From: Nyssa sinensis
Lineage: Eukaryota > Streptophyta > Magnoliopsida > Cornales > Nyssaceae
DNA: 64,000 nt
Assembly (NCBI GenBank): GCA_008638375.1
Contig: CM018046.1
Span: 41,873,706 to 41,937,705 of the forward strand
Direction of reading: 5' to 3'
The translations under genes and the position numbers were made by a program. Below are positions 25,201 through 37,200 of this stretch, one piece after another (position 1 is the first letter of the stretch; the number at the start of each line of letters is the position of its first letter). Below the pieces are notes generated by a model that worked only from the letters and a program-made list of their open reading frames with translations, was not told the DNA's origin and searched no databases.

Positions 25201-28200
25201 ATGTTTTCATGAAAGGGGGGCCTAAAGATTGTTTTGGGGCCCATAAAAGAGGAATTTTCAATTGTTGAACTGAAGTCAAAGGGCAAGTCAGTATTTCTGG
25301 TGGATGGGGGCGAATTCATAGAGGAAACTAAGGAATCTGGAGAGATTTTTGCTATGGTAGTTGGGGGAGAAGTTGGCAGGGAGTCTATGGAAATTCCACC
25401 CGCATTTAAACCTTTGCTAGAGGAATTTCAGGAAATTATACCGTCAGAGTTACCAGATGGGTTGCCTCCTATGCGGGACGTTGCCTCCTATGCGGGACAT
25501 ACAACATCAGATTGATCTCACACCGGGAGCCAGTTTGCCTAATCGTCCACATTACCGGATGAGTCCCAAGGAAAGTCAAATTCTACAAGAGCAGGTAGAA
25601 GAATTGATTAAGCAGGGTTTGGTGCATGAGAGCATGAGTCCTTGTGCGGTACCAGCCTTGTTAGTTCTAAAGAAGGATGGCAGTTGGTGCATGTGCATCG
25701 ACAGCTGGGCAATCAACAAGATCACCATTAAATATAGGTTCCCTATTCCTCAATTGGAAGATATGCTAGACATGTTGGCCGGATCTAAAGTCTTTTCGAA
25801 AATTGACTTGCGGAGCAGGTACCATCAAATTCGGATCAGGCCTGGCGATGAATGGAAGACTGCTTTTAAGACCAAAGAGGGGTTGTACGAATGGTTAGTG
25901 ATGTCGTTTGGACTCACCAATGCGCGCCAGTACTTTCATGCAGCTCATGAACCAGGTATTAAAACCATTCACTAGAAAATTTGTTGTGATGTACTTTGAT
26001 GATATATTAATATATAGCCAGAACGAATCAGACCATTTTGCGCACTTAAGGGAGGTACTTACAGTTTTGCAGCAAAATAAGCTGTATGTTAATTTAAAGA
26101 AGTGCAGCTTTATGACTTGCAGTTTGTTATTTTTGGGATTTGTGGTAAGTGCTGATGGGATTAAAGTTGATGAAGAAAAGATTCGTGCCATTCGGGAGTG
26201 GCCAACTCCACAAACAGTGGGCAAGGTTCGTAGTTTCATGGTCTGGCAACGTTTTACAGGCGGTTTGTCAGAGATTTTAGTCGGATAGTCGTGCCAATTA
26301 CTGAATGCATGAAGAAGGAGAAATTCCATTAGGGAGAGGAAGCAGAACAAAGTTTCACGCTAATCAAGGAGAAATTATCATCTGGCCCAGTTTTGGCACT
26401 GCCAGATTTTGACAAGCTGTTTTAGGTAGAGTGTGATGCCTTTATTGTTATCATTGGTGTTGTACTTCCTCAAGAAGGCAGACCGGTTGCGTTTTACAGG
26501 CGGGAAGCTCAGTGAAGCTCGCCAGAAGTGGTCTACTTACGAGCTGGAAATGGATGCTATTTTTCGCGCCTTGAAGGTTTGGGAACACTATCTGGTGCAG
26601 AGGGAGTTTGTCTTATTGAGCGACCACCAAGCGCTGAAATTTATCAATAGCCAGAATAGTGTCAACCGGATGCATGCCTGCTGGATTTCTTTTATACAAC
26701 GCTTCACTTTCACTTTGAAGCATAAGGCGGGTCAATTAAACTGAGTAGCTGATGCTATAAGCAAGAGGGCGTTGTTGCTTGTCACAATGCGAACTGAGGT
26801 GGTTGGGTTTGATTGTCGTAAAGAGCTGTATGTAGACGATGAAGATTTTTAGGATATTTGGATAAAATGTCAGTTGGGACCTTCCGTTGACGGAATGTAT
26901 ATTCAAGAGGGTTATCTGTTTCGAGGCAACCAATTGTGCGTCCCGAGGAGTTCACTACGAGATCAGATAATTCATGAATTACATGGTGGAGGCTTGGGCG
27001 GACACTTGGGTCGTGACAAAATAGTAGCTCTTGCTGAGGAGAGGTTTTATTGGCTCCAACTAAAACGAGACATCAGCAGTCATGTTAAAAGATGCCCCAT
27101 TTGTTAGGCTGCCAAAGGCCAATCTCAAAATACGGGTATGTACATGCCTTTGCCCATTCCAGCAGCACCTTATGAGGATCTTTCCATGGACTTTGTCTTG
27201 GGCCTTCCGCGAACCCAACGCGGATTTGATTCTGTATTTGTGGTGGTTGATAGGTATTCCAAAATGGCTCACTTTATTGCTTGCAAAAAGACCTCAGATG
27301 CAGTGCACGTGGCAAATTTGTTTTTCAAAGAGGTTGTTCGTTTGCATGGGGTCCCCAAATCCATCACTTCAGATAGGGACACCAAGTTCTTGAGTCATTT
27401 TTGGCGGACCTTATGGAGGCGGTTTGACACATCCCTGAATTTCAGTAGCACGAGTCATCCTCAGTCTGATGGTCAAACGGAAGAGGTGAACCGCACTCTT
27501 GGGAATTTAATTTGCTGCATTTTTGGAGAGAATCCAAAACAGTGGGATCTTGCTCTTGCACAGGCTGAATTTGCTTATAACAGTATGCTAAATCGGTCTA
27601 CTGGGAAGACCCCATTCCAAATTGTTTATTGCTGTCCTCCACTCCATGCTTTAGACTTGGTTCCTTTGCCAAAACTTCCTGGTTTGAGTATTGCAGCAGA
27701 ACATATGGCGGATCGTATCAAGGCTATTCAAGAAGAGTTGCAAAAAAATTTGGAGGAATCTAATGCCAAATACAAGGCAGCTGCTGATAAAAAGAGAAGG
27801 GCTCAAGTATTTCAAGAGAGGGATCTAGTGGTGGTTTATTTGCGCAAAGGGCGGCTGCTAGTGGGCACGTACAACAAGCTGAAAGACAAGAAATATCGTC
27901 TTTTTCAGATTCTGCAAAAAATTAATGATAATGCCTATGTCGTGGACCTTCCTGCAGATATGGCCATTTCTCCTACTTTCAATGTTGCTGATTTGTTTGA
28001 ATATCATCCTCCTAATGTGTCGTCTTCTCAATTAATTAACTCGAGGTCGAGTTCTTTTCAAGCAGGGGAGACAGATGTAGAACAGATTGCAGATGAATTC
28101 CTAGCAAGAAGGGACCTCCAAAAACAAAATTAGAAAAAACAATAGTAGGGAGAGAAGGGTCAAACGTCAGAATTGCGTGAAATTCGGTGGGTGACTTGGA

Positions 28201-31200
28201 ATCAATGTGTTGTTCAATACTCCTCGCCTTCGGCCAGGACCTATGCCGCTTTTCGGGCAAATTTCTTCATTTTGGCCTTCAAAAGTGCGTTTTTGCTATT
28301 TTTGGTAATAATGTGTTGCTTAATTTCGGGAGCTGCAGTTTCCGTTTGGAGTTGTCATTTTACCATATTGTTGCTCAAGTTTAGGGCTTTTGATTATGCT
28401 TTTAGTTAGAATATTTCTATTTTTGGAATTTTCAGTATTTCTCCTTATTTTAGTTATTTCTTTCCTAAAGTTATAGTTCTAGTCGAATTAAGTTTTGCAG
28501 CCTACATAAAGGCTATTTCTTTTCATTGTAAGGTTAAGTCTTCATTCAATAAAGAATTTTCTTTTTGAGATCTTATTCTCTGAACTCGTGGATTCGAGTG
28601 TGTTACTTTTTTATTCGTGGATTCGAACGATTCTCCAAGAAGCAGGCAGTGCCCACCGTGCCCCACTTCTTCATAAGCTTCCGTTACGTCACGTTGCCAT
28701 TTCCGTTCTCCGTACCATAACGATCCACATTCTAGGTAACATTGGTTTGGGCCTAACTGATGCATAAATTAGTAAATGTCCTTTTTTTCCCTTTTATGGA
28801 TAGAATTTTGTTTAGTGGATGATATTTTGGATATTGTCCCTTAACATGCCTATAATTTTCTTCCATCAAGTCTGGGAGTACAAATTTATATATTATTTTC
28901 TAAAATAAATGACTGAGGTTTCATGTACAACAATAAACTTCTATTTCTTCCTAATAATTCTTTTATGGTAATTTTTAAATGCCATGTCATTTACAGTAAC
29001 ATCTTTATCATGTCATATTTTATATTTTTTTGTTGAAACAGGGACATTCCATAATTTTATTAGTTTAACACTGCACTTTCTGTATCATAGGAACTTGAGT
29101 TTGAGTGTGTTCCAACCTCCCTCATGGAGCAAGTAATCACATTTCTAAATGTAAGCACTTGATCAAATCCTTGTGTGTGTTTGTGTTCTTTTTTTTTGGA
29201 ATCTCATCACTCAATCTGGCAGGATGTTAGGGAAGACCTTAGATGTTCAATGGCTAAGGATGCAGCAACTATCAAGAATGAGAGCTTAAACAGTGATGAA
29301 GATCTTAAGCGTTTGGAAATATCACAAAATTTGATCAAAGAGAAACTGCTTACTGCGGTGCCCAAAGATATATCGTTGGATTTTCAGAAAAAGGTTACCT
29401 TCTCCAAACATGAGAGGCAAGACACAGATTCCAGTTTTTTCTCGGGCAACACAGAAACATATAAACCACTTATGGGTATGTAAAATCTTCAAGAAGCAAC
29501 TACTTATCCAAAAAGGGGTTGAAATTTTTTATCGATAATTTGGAGCAGTTGAACTATATCTTAAAGAAGAGAAACTTACATCTTCTATTTATGCTGTAGT
29601 TGACATTCCTTTGAAGTCCTTAGGCTTAGTCGAGTATTCAAAATTGATTAGCTTAATTTTTTTTATTTTAAATGCTGAATTTAATGTTAGGTGGCCTTTT
29701 ATATTACATGGTAAGTGTCCAAATTTTATGAGTTATTCCACAGTTCATCACCATTGCTGTTATCATAATCAGGACCACAACCTCCAACACCATCACATAA
29801 TCACCATTGTATCATCATCATCCCGGCTAAAAGTCGGGATGGGGCTGGCTTCTACTTCACTATCATAATAAACCCGTAGTTTGATATTTGTCAAACTTTT
29901 CCCAAATTTTTTATCGGAAGGGGAAACTAACTGCCCCAGTTGGCATTGACAGCATTCAGGATATATAGTAGGGAATGAAACACTTTTGCTAAGCCCATTT
30001 TGACATGAGATTGGTCATGTGACGACTTGTAAGGAAGCACCCTATCTTCCAAATTATTAGGCTATTTGTGTTGCTTTTGGATACCAGTACCCTTTAGTTG
30101 AAGGTGGTTTGAGCTTTTCTAAGAAGTATGGCCATAGTGTAACGCCTCAAACTCGTTGTCCTAATAACTTGAAGAGCCCACAACATTAAGACTTAAAAGC
30201 TTAAGCCCAAGTTATTAGTACATGTCATGTGATGTCTTATATATCAATCAAATTACTCCTACCCAATTGATGTGGGATAAGAGTATCACACTCTCCCTCT
30301 TAGGACCACACGTCCTCGTAGGGTTGATCCAAGCCTCTTCCAGCTGCCCATTAAGCAGACACTCTAGGGGCCTTTATCCTCTGGGAGGGAACTCTGATAC
30401 CATTTGTAACGTCCCAAGTCCGCTGTCCCAATAACCTGAAGAGTCTACAACATTATGGCACAAAAGTTTAAGCCCAAGTTATTAGTAGCAAGTCATGTAG
30501 TGTCTTGGATACCATTCAAATTACTCTTACCCAACCAATGTGGGATAAGAGTATCACACCTGGTACAAAAACACCAACTTCAGGCATATTCTCTTCCCTT
30601 TCTTATACTTAAAAATGCAGGTTTACCTTACATTCTAAAAATGACAATCTACGAATCATGGACACAGATATAGGATACAAATACAAACTATATGAACAAT
30701 GCTGATACAACAAACCTTGGAGAGAAAACAAGATAGGGATATAGTTAGCACACTAAAATACATGTATACGCACATGTTTATAAGTCTATAAATGAAATAT
30801 AGTCGTTTGTCACACAGATATATTACGACAAACAAGAGTCTTTATGTATATATAAAAATATTCTTCAAGTAAGAAAACTGAGATTTGTTGCATTGGCATG
30901 AACTTGGGACCAAGTTTGGCGTGATTTATCCTTATATCTCAATCTTCTTCTCTTAAAAATAGTTCAAAGATTTGAACCTTTCTTATATTTTTTTTTTCTC
31001 TCTTTTCTACTATGACACTTTTAGCTATACCAGAAATCTGCATCTCAATGGTCAGGATGTGTCAGACTCATGTTTGAAAGTTTGAAACTATAAAAGTATT
31101 GGATAAATGCTCCAGATCAAAAAATTAAAATTATGTATACATTTAAGAAGTATCAAACATGTATATGTGAAGGTTGAATGAGTATTGACATTTGATACAA

Positions 31201-34200
31201 ATACGAGATGTATACGGCACCTTTGTAGAAGTATTCATGCTTTCTAGATGATAAACATCTTTCACTAACCTACTTAAAAAAAAAAAAAACTTTCAGCTAA
31301 CCTAGTCTTCTCTATCTCTTGGCACCAACAATGGGTTGTATATTAATGTTAATTGGAACAAAAATCTGTGACATTGATAGTTTCCTAACTTGCGATAATG
31401 TGGAGTGGTATAGTAAGACAAACCCCTTATTACCCCCCGCCCCCCCCATGCAAATTGCTTTCAAACATCCCAATCAGGCTTGAATACAAATTTTATACAT
31501 GACAGCTAAATATTTTACAAACATCACCAAAATGTGTCATCAAATTTCTTTCAAACATCACAACAAAATTTGGGACCACAATATGATTTGTTACTGTTGT
31601 GGAATGCAGAAATGCAAAAGGAAGATCAGCTTCTTGATCAGTTGTTGCATTCACGAAGTCTAGCTACAGCAAAGATAAGAGCTGGTCGACAAAACTTCAT
31701 CCTCGTAGCATCACTACTTGATCGCATACCTAACCTTGCTGGATTAGCTCGAACGTGCGAGGTTTGTTTTATGATTTCAGAGTGATCTTACCACCCCCCC
31801 CCCCCCCCCCCCCTCTTTTGTTTTTTGTGTAAGTGGCACTACTATTTTCTTGAGTGCTTTGGCAGTTTATACAGCCCATTTTCTTTTTATGGCAATCATG
31901 GTTTGTAGCAGGTATTTAAAGCGGCTGGTTTAGCCATTGCAGATGCAAATATACTACGTGACAAGCAGTTCCAACTAATCAGGTTCCGATAGTTCTCTGC
32001 CATTTGTTCTGTACCTTTGCTCGTCCAATACTTCCATTGAATATTTGTATCCTGTGTTCAATTGGAGTCATGTTTGCTTGCATGAAATCCAAATAAGAGA
32101 ATAGAAAATTGGCTGGTTCGGGGTTGGCTGATAGCATTATTGTTCTCATCTTGAGTTGTGTAATTGACTTATTTGTTCTCAACAGAAAGATTACTCCTTT
32201 TCTAACTAAGAAGAAAGAAAAAGAATAGAGATCTGATATTTCTTATAAAAATATTGCATCTTCTGGAGTTGATACTTCTGAGACAGGACATGGTTTTAAA
32301 GATTAGAAAAGTTGAACTTCTAAGATATGTAATGCAGTTCTACTCAATTGTTGGTCCAATTCCTTTTTGTTCAACCAAATGGGTACCTGATATGGAATCC
32401 AACACCAATACCAAAATAAAATTTTCATTCATCCAAACAATGTTGTTAAAGGCGAAAGGTGCCTTTAAGGCGCTAAGGTCCTACATTGCCTAAAAAGCAA
32501 GACGACAAAAAAGCGCTAACCTGCATGAAACAAGGCGCTAACTTATAAAAATAATTAAAAAATATATATTATACATTAAAGGTTCATTTATTCTAAGTTA
32601 AACAATATCTTATGTAATAATTTTCTTGTAATACTTAAAAATTTAATCTAAAGGATGGTATAACATAATTGAACTTGAAGCAAAGAGACTATTCTAAACT
32701 TTTTCTTCCCTTTCTACTACCTTAATAGTGGTTAAATATTGTCCGAACAAAATACCTTTAATCGTAAAACAATAAGACAAGATACATGAGCACATTTAAA
32801 TAAAATATGTTTCAATTAATGAGGCTTTTTCCTAGGTGACGCCTTATGAGTGTGTTGAGGCTCTACGCATCATCCTCACCTCGCCTTATCACCTAGTTGC
32901 CTTTAACAACATTGCATCCCAAAACTAATCATTCATTTAGAACCAGCCTATTTATAAGCAAACCTGAAAAAAGATAAATTACCAAAAGATAAACACCTAA
33001 AATATGAAATTTAAAATTCAAAAATAAAATGATAAAGTCCTATCCTCTAGGATCATAGGTGTATGGCCCGTGGGGTGGTCCGTCTTTCCTGTTCCTCATC
33101 AGTACCTAGATGGAGTTGTGATCAGTATCCAAGAATTAAAAAATAAAGCAGAAGAGTACTTGGCTCAACTGTTTGAGTACTGGTCCATGGTTAATACTGG
33201 TTTTATTTGATGCGCTGTTTTAGACATTTTTGTAACTTAGAATTGTATTCCTGCATCATTATATTCCATTTCTTACCTGTGAGAATTTTTTATGGATTAA
33301 ATACTCAATGTTTGGAAACCACTCGGTCACTTCATTTAGTACTAAGAAGAAAGCATTAGTTCTTTCCTGCTTTATATTCTTCTTTTGAAGGTGCACACTT
33401 TGACGAAGAGATTTTGTTTAGAACATGAGATTATTTGTCATTCGCAAAATGAGCATATTTGTAGTGTCATTCACAAAATGAGCATACTTGCACTGTGTCA
33501 TCATTCACAAAAATGATCATACTTGCACTGTCTATAATATGGTGCTTATTTTTTTCTTCAACCTATAGAGTATAGTTCTTCCTCCCACCTTCAATTGGGG
33601 AATAATGTAGGTTAAATTTATTTTATTTTATTCTTTTTAAATATTAGAATACCAATTAGCCCAACAGTTTCAGCTGTTAGAGAATGGGCTTAACAATTTA
33701 TACTAAGCTTTCATATCCTCCTTCACTGCAACAATATATCAAGCTCAACACCCCCCCCCCCCCCCCCCCCCCCCAAGGCATGCAATCTCATCTCACACAT
33801 GGAGAGGCAAATAGACACAAGACACATACAAAAAAACTGAACGAAGGATCTAACTAATAGAACGGGGGATGGAGACTCGGAGAAACTCAAATCCAAGAGC
33901 TCCCAAGACCAAGGTTTTTATATCATGTTAAAATACAATTATTCCAAAAGCTTCAGCTGATAGATACTAGGCCCAATAATGTATATAAACTCTCACACAA
34001 GATAAAGGGTGGCAAAAAGTTAATCAAGGCAATGTAAGGCCAAGGTTATAAAGGATTAGGTTTCCCTACAGGGGCTACAAGGGCTACAAAATAAGATTTA
34101 AATGAGCAAAGGATGGCCCAAAAATGATTAAAAAGATGTAACTAGGTGATATTGGTGAACAAGAAGCAACTAAAAGAGGAGAAAAAGCTGTACTTACCAA

Positions 34201-37200
34201 AAAAAATTAAAAAAAAAAAAAGAGGAAAAATTCTGTATAGATAAGAGCGAAGGTAGAACAGAGAGGAGGGAAAAAACTAAAAAGGGAACTCAGTTGGAGG
34301 GTTGGCACCTTGCATTTTTTCAATTCTCTTGATTCAAAGAACGACTCACTGATTGAGTAAGAATTTACTGGTGCACTTAAAAAACATGCCTTTTGCGAAT
34401 TGCAATTAGAAGTGGGGAAAGAGACAAATAAAAGGAGAGAGAGAGAGAGAGAGAGAGAAGGTGGCAGCTTGCGCTGATATTCAATTGTCAACGAACCAAC
34501 CCATACTAATGATTGTAGTTGGGTTTTCTAGTATAATCCTTGAAGCACAACATCCTTGAATGAGGGTAGTACTCTTGAGCACAAAACACTACGGCTCCAT
34601 TTGTTTAGGGAGAAAGAAATGGTAGAAAGTGAAAAGTACTAGAAAGTATAGTGAAAGAAAGGAAAGTGAAAAGACAATTATTTTTTCTTATCTTTGTTGG
34701 TTATGGAGGAAAAATTAAGAAAGTTACAAGAAAATTAAATTTTTTTGTTTGAAAAGCATCAAGTGAAAAGAGAATTTCTTTATTTGTCTAAAGTTTCCCC
34801 ATCTAAACTACATTGTCACAAACTCATGCATACTTGTTGTAAGATCTGACGAACCAATCTTCTTATAAAAGGAGTCTAATTTCTTTGTTTTCCTTTTTTT
34901 TACAACCTCATGTTGTGATGCTATTGCCTTTCATTTATATTGGTTGTAGCTCTCTATATAAACATGAAATCTTATGGTAGTTTTATTGGACAGGAAGTAC
35001 AAAAGATTTTTTATTTTTATTTTTATATACGTATATTGTAAAAGAACCGTAAGAGGGGGCGAACCCATATACAAAAAGAGACAAAAACTCATCTCATATT
35101 CTCCAAAAAAATTTACAAAACTATAAACATACAAGCGGTATGCCTCAACAATCCAAAAAATGTAAAACTCATAAGAGAGCTACATATACGATTCCTAAAA
35201 GTCCTCCAACACTTAAAAAAGTGAACTTTATTTTTGTTGCTTGAATTTTTATGTGATTTTTGCAGGAAACGAGAAGCCACCTTTTCGGGAGAATTATGAA
35301 GTTACGTGTATCCAATTTTTACAAAAAAAAATTCTCTTTCGTACTAACCAAACTCCTAATAAATTTGATTTTTTCCTTTTTCCTTCACTTTCTATCACTC
35401 CACCTAATCAAATGGAGCCTGAGGAACAGCTGCAAAGCACTGCTCACTTAAGAGTGGGTGTAATTCTCCAATAGTTGTTTTAAGTAATGATTTCTTTAAC
35501 TTATTGCCTTAAACTTGTGGAGATTCCTTTTTTTAGTTCCAAGTGTGTGAACACCTCCAACATCATAAGCAAACAATTGATGGTAATAAATAATAAAGTC
35601 ATAATAAAATAATCCAAAGACATTAGGAAACTGATAAAGTAAATGACTAGAAACTAAGGGACAAAATCTTAAGCTACATCATCTGCTATCTCACAAATTG
35701 AGATTTTTTAACTTACGCTTCTTTATTAGAATTTTCAAATGTAATTTTAACTAAATTAATTAGTAATGCAGTGTCTTCATTGGTAGCGCTCCATTCCCAA
35801 TTAACTAACTACAACACTATTGCCACTGGGATTCCCCAACATACTAGCACCACTTGTTAGTTGTTACTGACTGTTAGATTACCAGTTGCTCAAAAAGTTT
35901 AGGCTTTTAGAGAATGAATTAACAATTTATATCAAGCTCTCAACACTCCCCATGTGACTCCCATCACACGGGTCCTACAAATTGACTAATGGCCCCCATC
36001 ATACTTGCCACATGATTCGGAAACAGTTGTAGTCGATTTTAGACAAACCATGGCTTACCAATTTTATAAAAACAGCTAGTATTTTAGTAATTTGGTTGTT
36101 TGATATTCAATAGAGTGGGTGTATGGTTAGTGTTATGTTGAATCTTATTCTTATTTCAGTTTAGTTAAGTCTCAGTTGGTTTCAGGGTTGTTAAAATTGG
36201 GATCCTACAATGGATCAATGGGAGGATCCTCGAGACCGGATTGAGAATCGTAAGATTCTACAAAATGAGAAAACTAATGATAACTAATATTTGTACATCT
36301 TAAGGATCCTTAAAAATACACAATGAACAAGCTTAAATGTCATGAAAAAAATTAAAACAAACATTTAGAGCACAAGATTTCTACTAGTTTTAATACTTTT
36401 ATAGAACAGTAGCACAACAAATGTTTTATTTATAAAACATTTTATCAAGATAGAACATTAAGATATTGCATGTAAACTATAAAAAGGAAAAAAAAAAAAA
36501 TCCATGAATCATCATTTATTAGTGACTTTACATAAGAAGGAAGTTTTTATTTTAAACACTCGGCCATGAAAAGTCTCTATAGTAGAACTTATGATATGGG
36601 AAAAATTAAGACTAGGATCTATTTGGGATAAGAGATTAATTAGTTGAAAACAAGCTTATTGAATTTGTGTGTGTGAGAGAGAGAGAGAAAGAGAAAGAGA
36701 AAGAGAGAGGAGCCGATTAGCCTAAAACAATTTTTTTAAAGAATTTTTTTTTTCTAAATGACAATATGGGACCCATACTGGCCATAATAAAGATTTAAAT
36801 AACTTAAATTAACTAGTATAATGCTTGAGTAGTCAAAAACAAACTAGAAGAGTCATTCAAAGAGTCAAAATGTAAAGAAGTTTTGACATAATTGTCTTAA
36901 TTAGGATATTTAAGTAAAAATTGATATTTATTTTATAATATCATTATGGTGTCAGGCTATAACTCATGAAAGACACATGCAAGAATAATATTATATTGGT
37001 TGTATTGTAGGATCGGTATAATCAGGAGTCAACTAGGAATTCTAGTGATGCTATAGAGATTTCATAAGGATTCTACCCTTTAGAAATTTTTGTTGGGATT
37101 TGGATCGGTTTGGTATTTTTGGATCATATAATCTGGAACAAGATTTTAACAAACATGGTTGGTTTAGAAATTTTTTGTTTACTAGGAGTTAAGAGTTTAT

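Larger units (their letters stand above)
22883..28691 (+). mobile_element. Gypsy LTR retrotransposon (degenerate)
   Basis: The LTRs are 22883-23493 and 28073-28691, with the 5-bp target duplication CGTTG (22878-22882 and 28692-28696). The primer-binding site TGGTATCAGAGCAGG starts at 23496. The purine tract AGCAGGGGAGAC precedes the 3' LTR. Gene order gag, protease, RT, RNase H, integrase defines Gypsy. LTRs differ at several positions per 100 bp, so it is old. It lies in the 7.5-kb intron between methyltransferase exons 21538-21625 and 29091-29150, in the sense direction. Confidence 0.94.

Noticed and set aside
22521..28756. A near-perfect 16-bp direct repeat (ACATTG(G)TTTGGGCCT) brackets the Gypsy plus about 340 bp on its left and 40 bp on its right, suggesting an older host element.
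   Set aside because: The repeat is longer than usual DNA-transposon duplications, and the proposed inverted termini match only weakly, so no element was called.
36670..36715. GA-rich run as a regulatory GAGA element.
   Set aside because: It lies inside a hAT-like element within an intron; simple repeat is the simpler reading.
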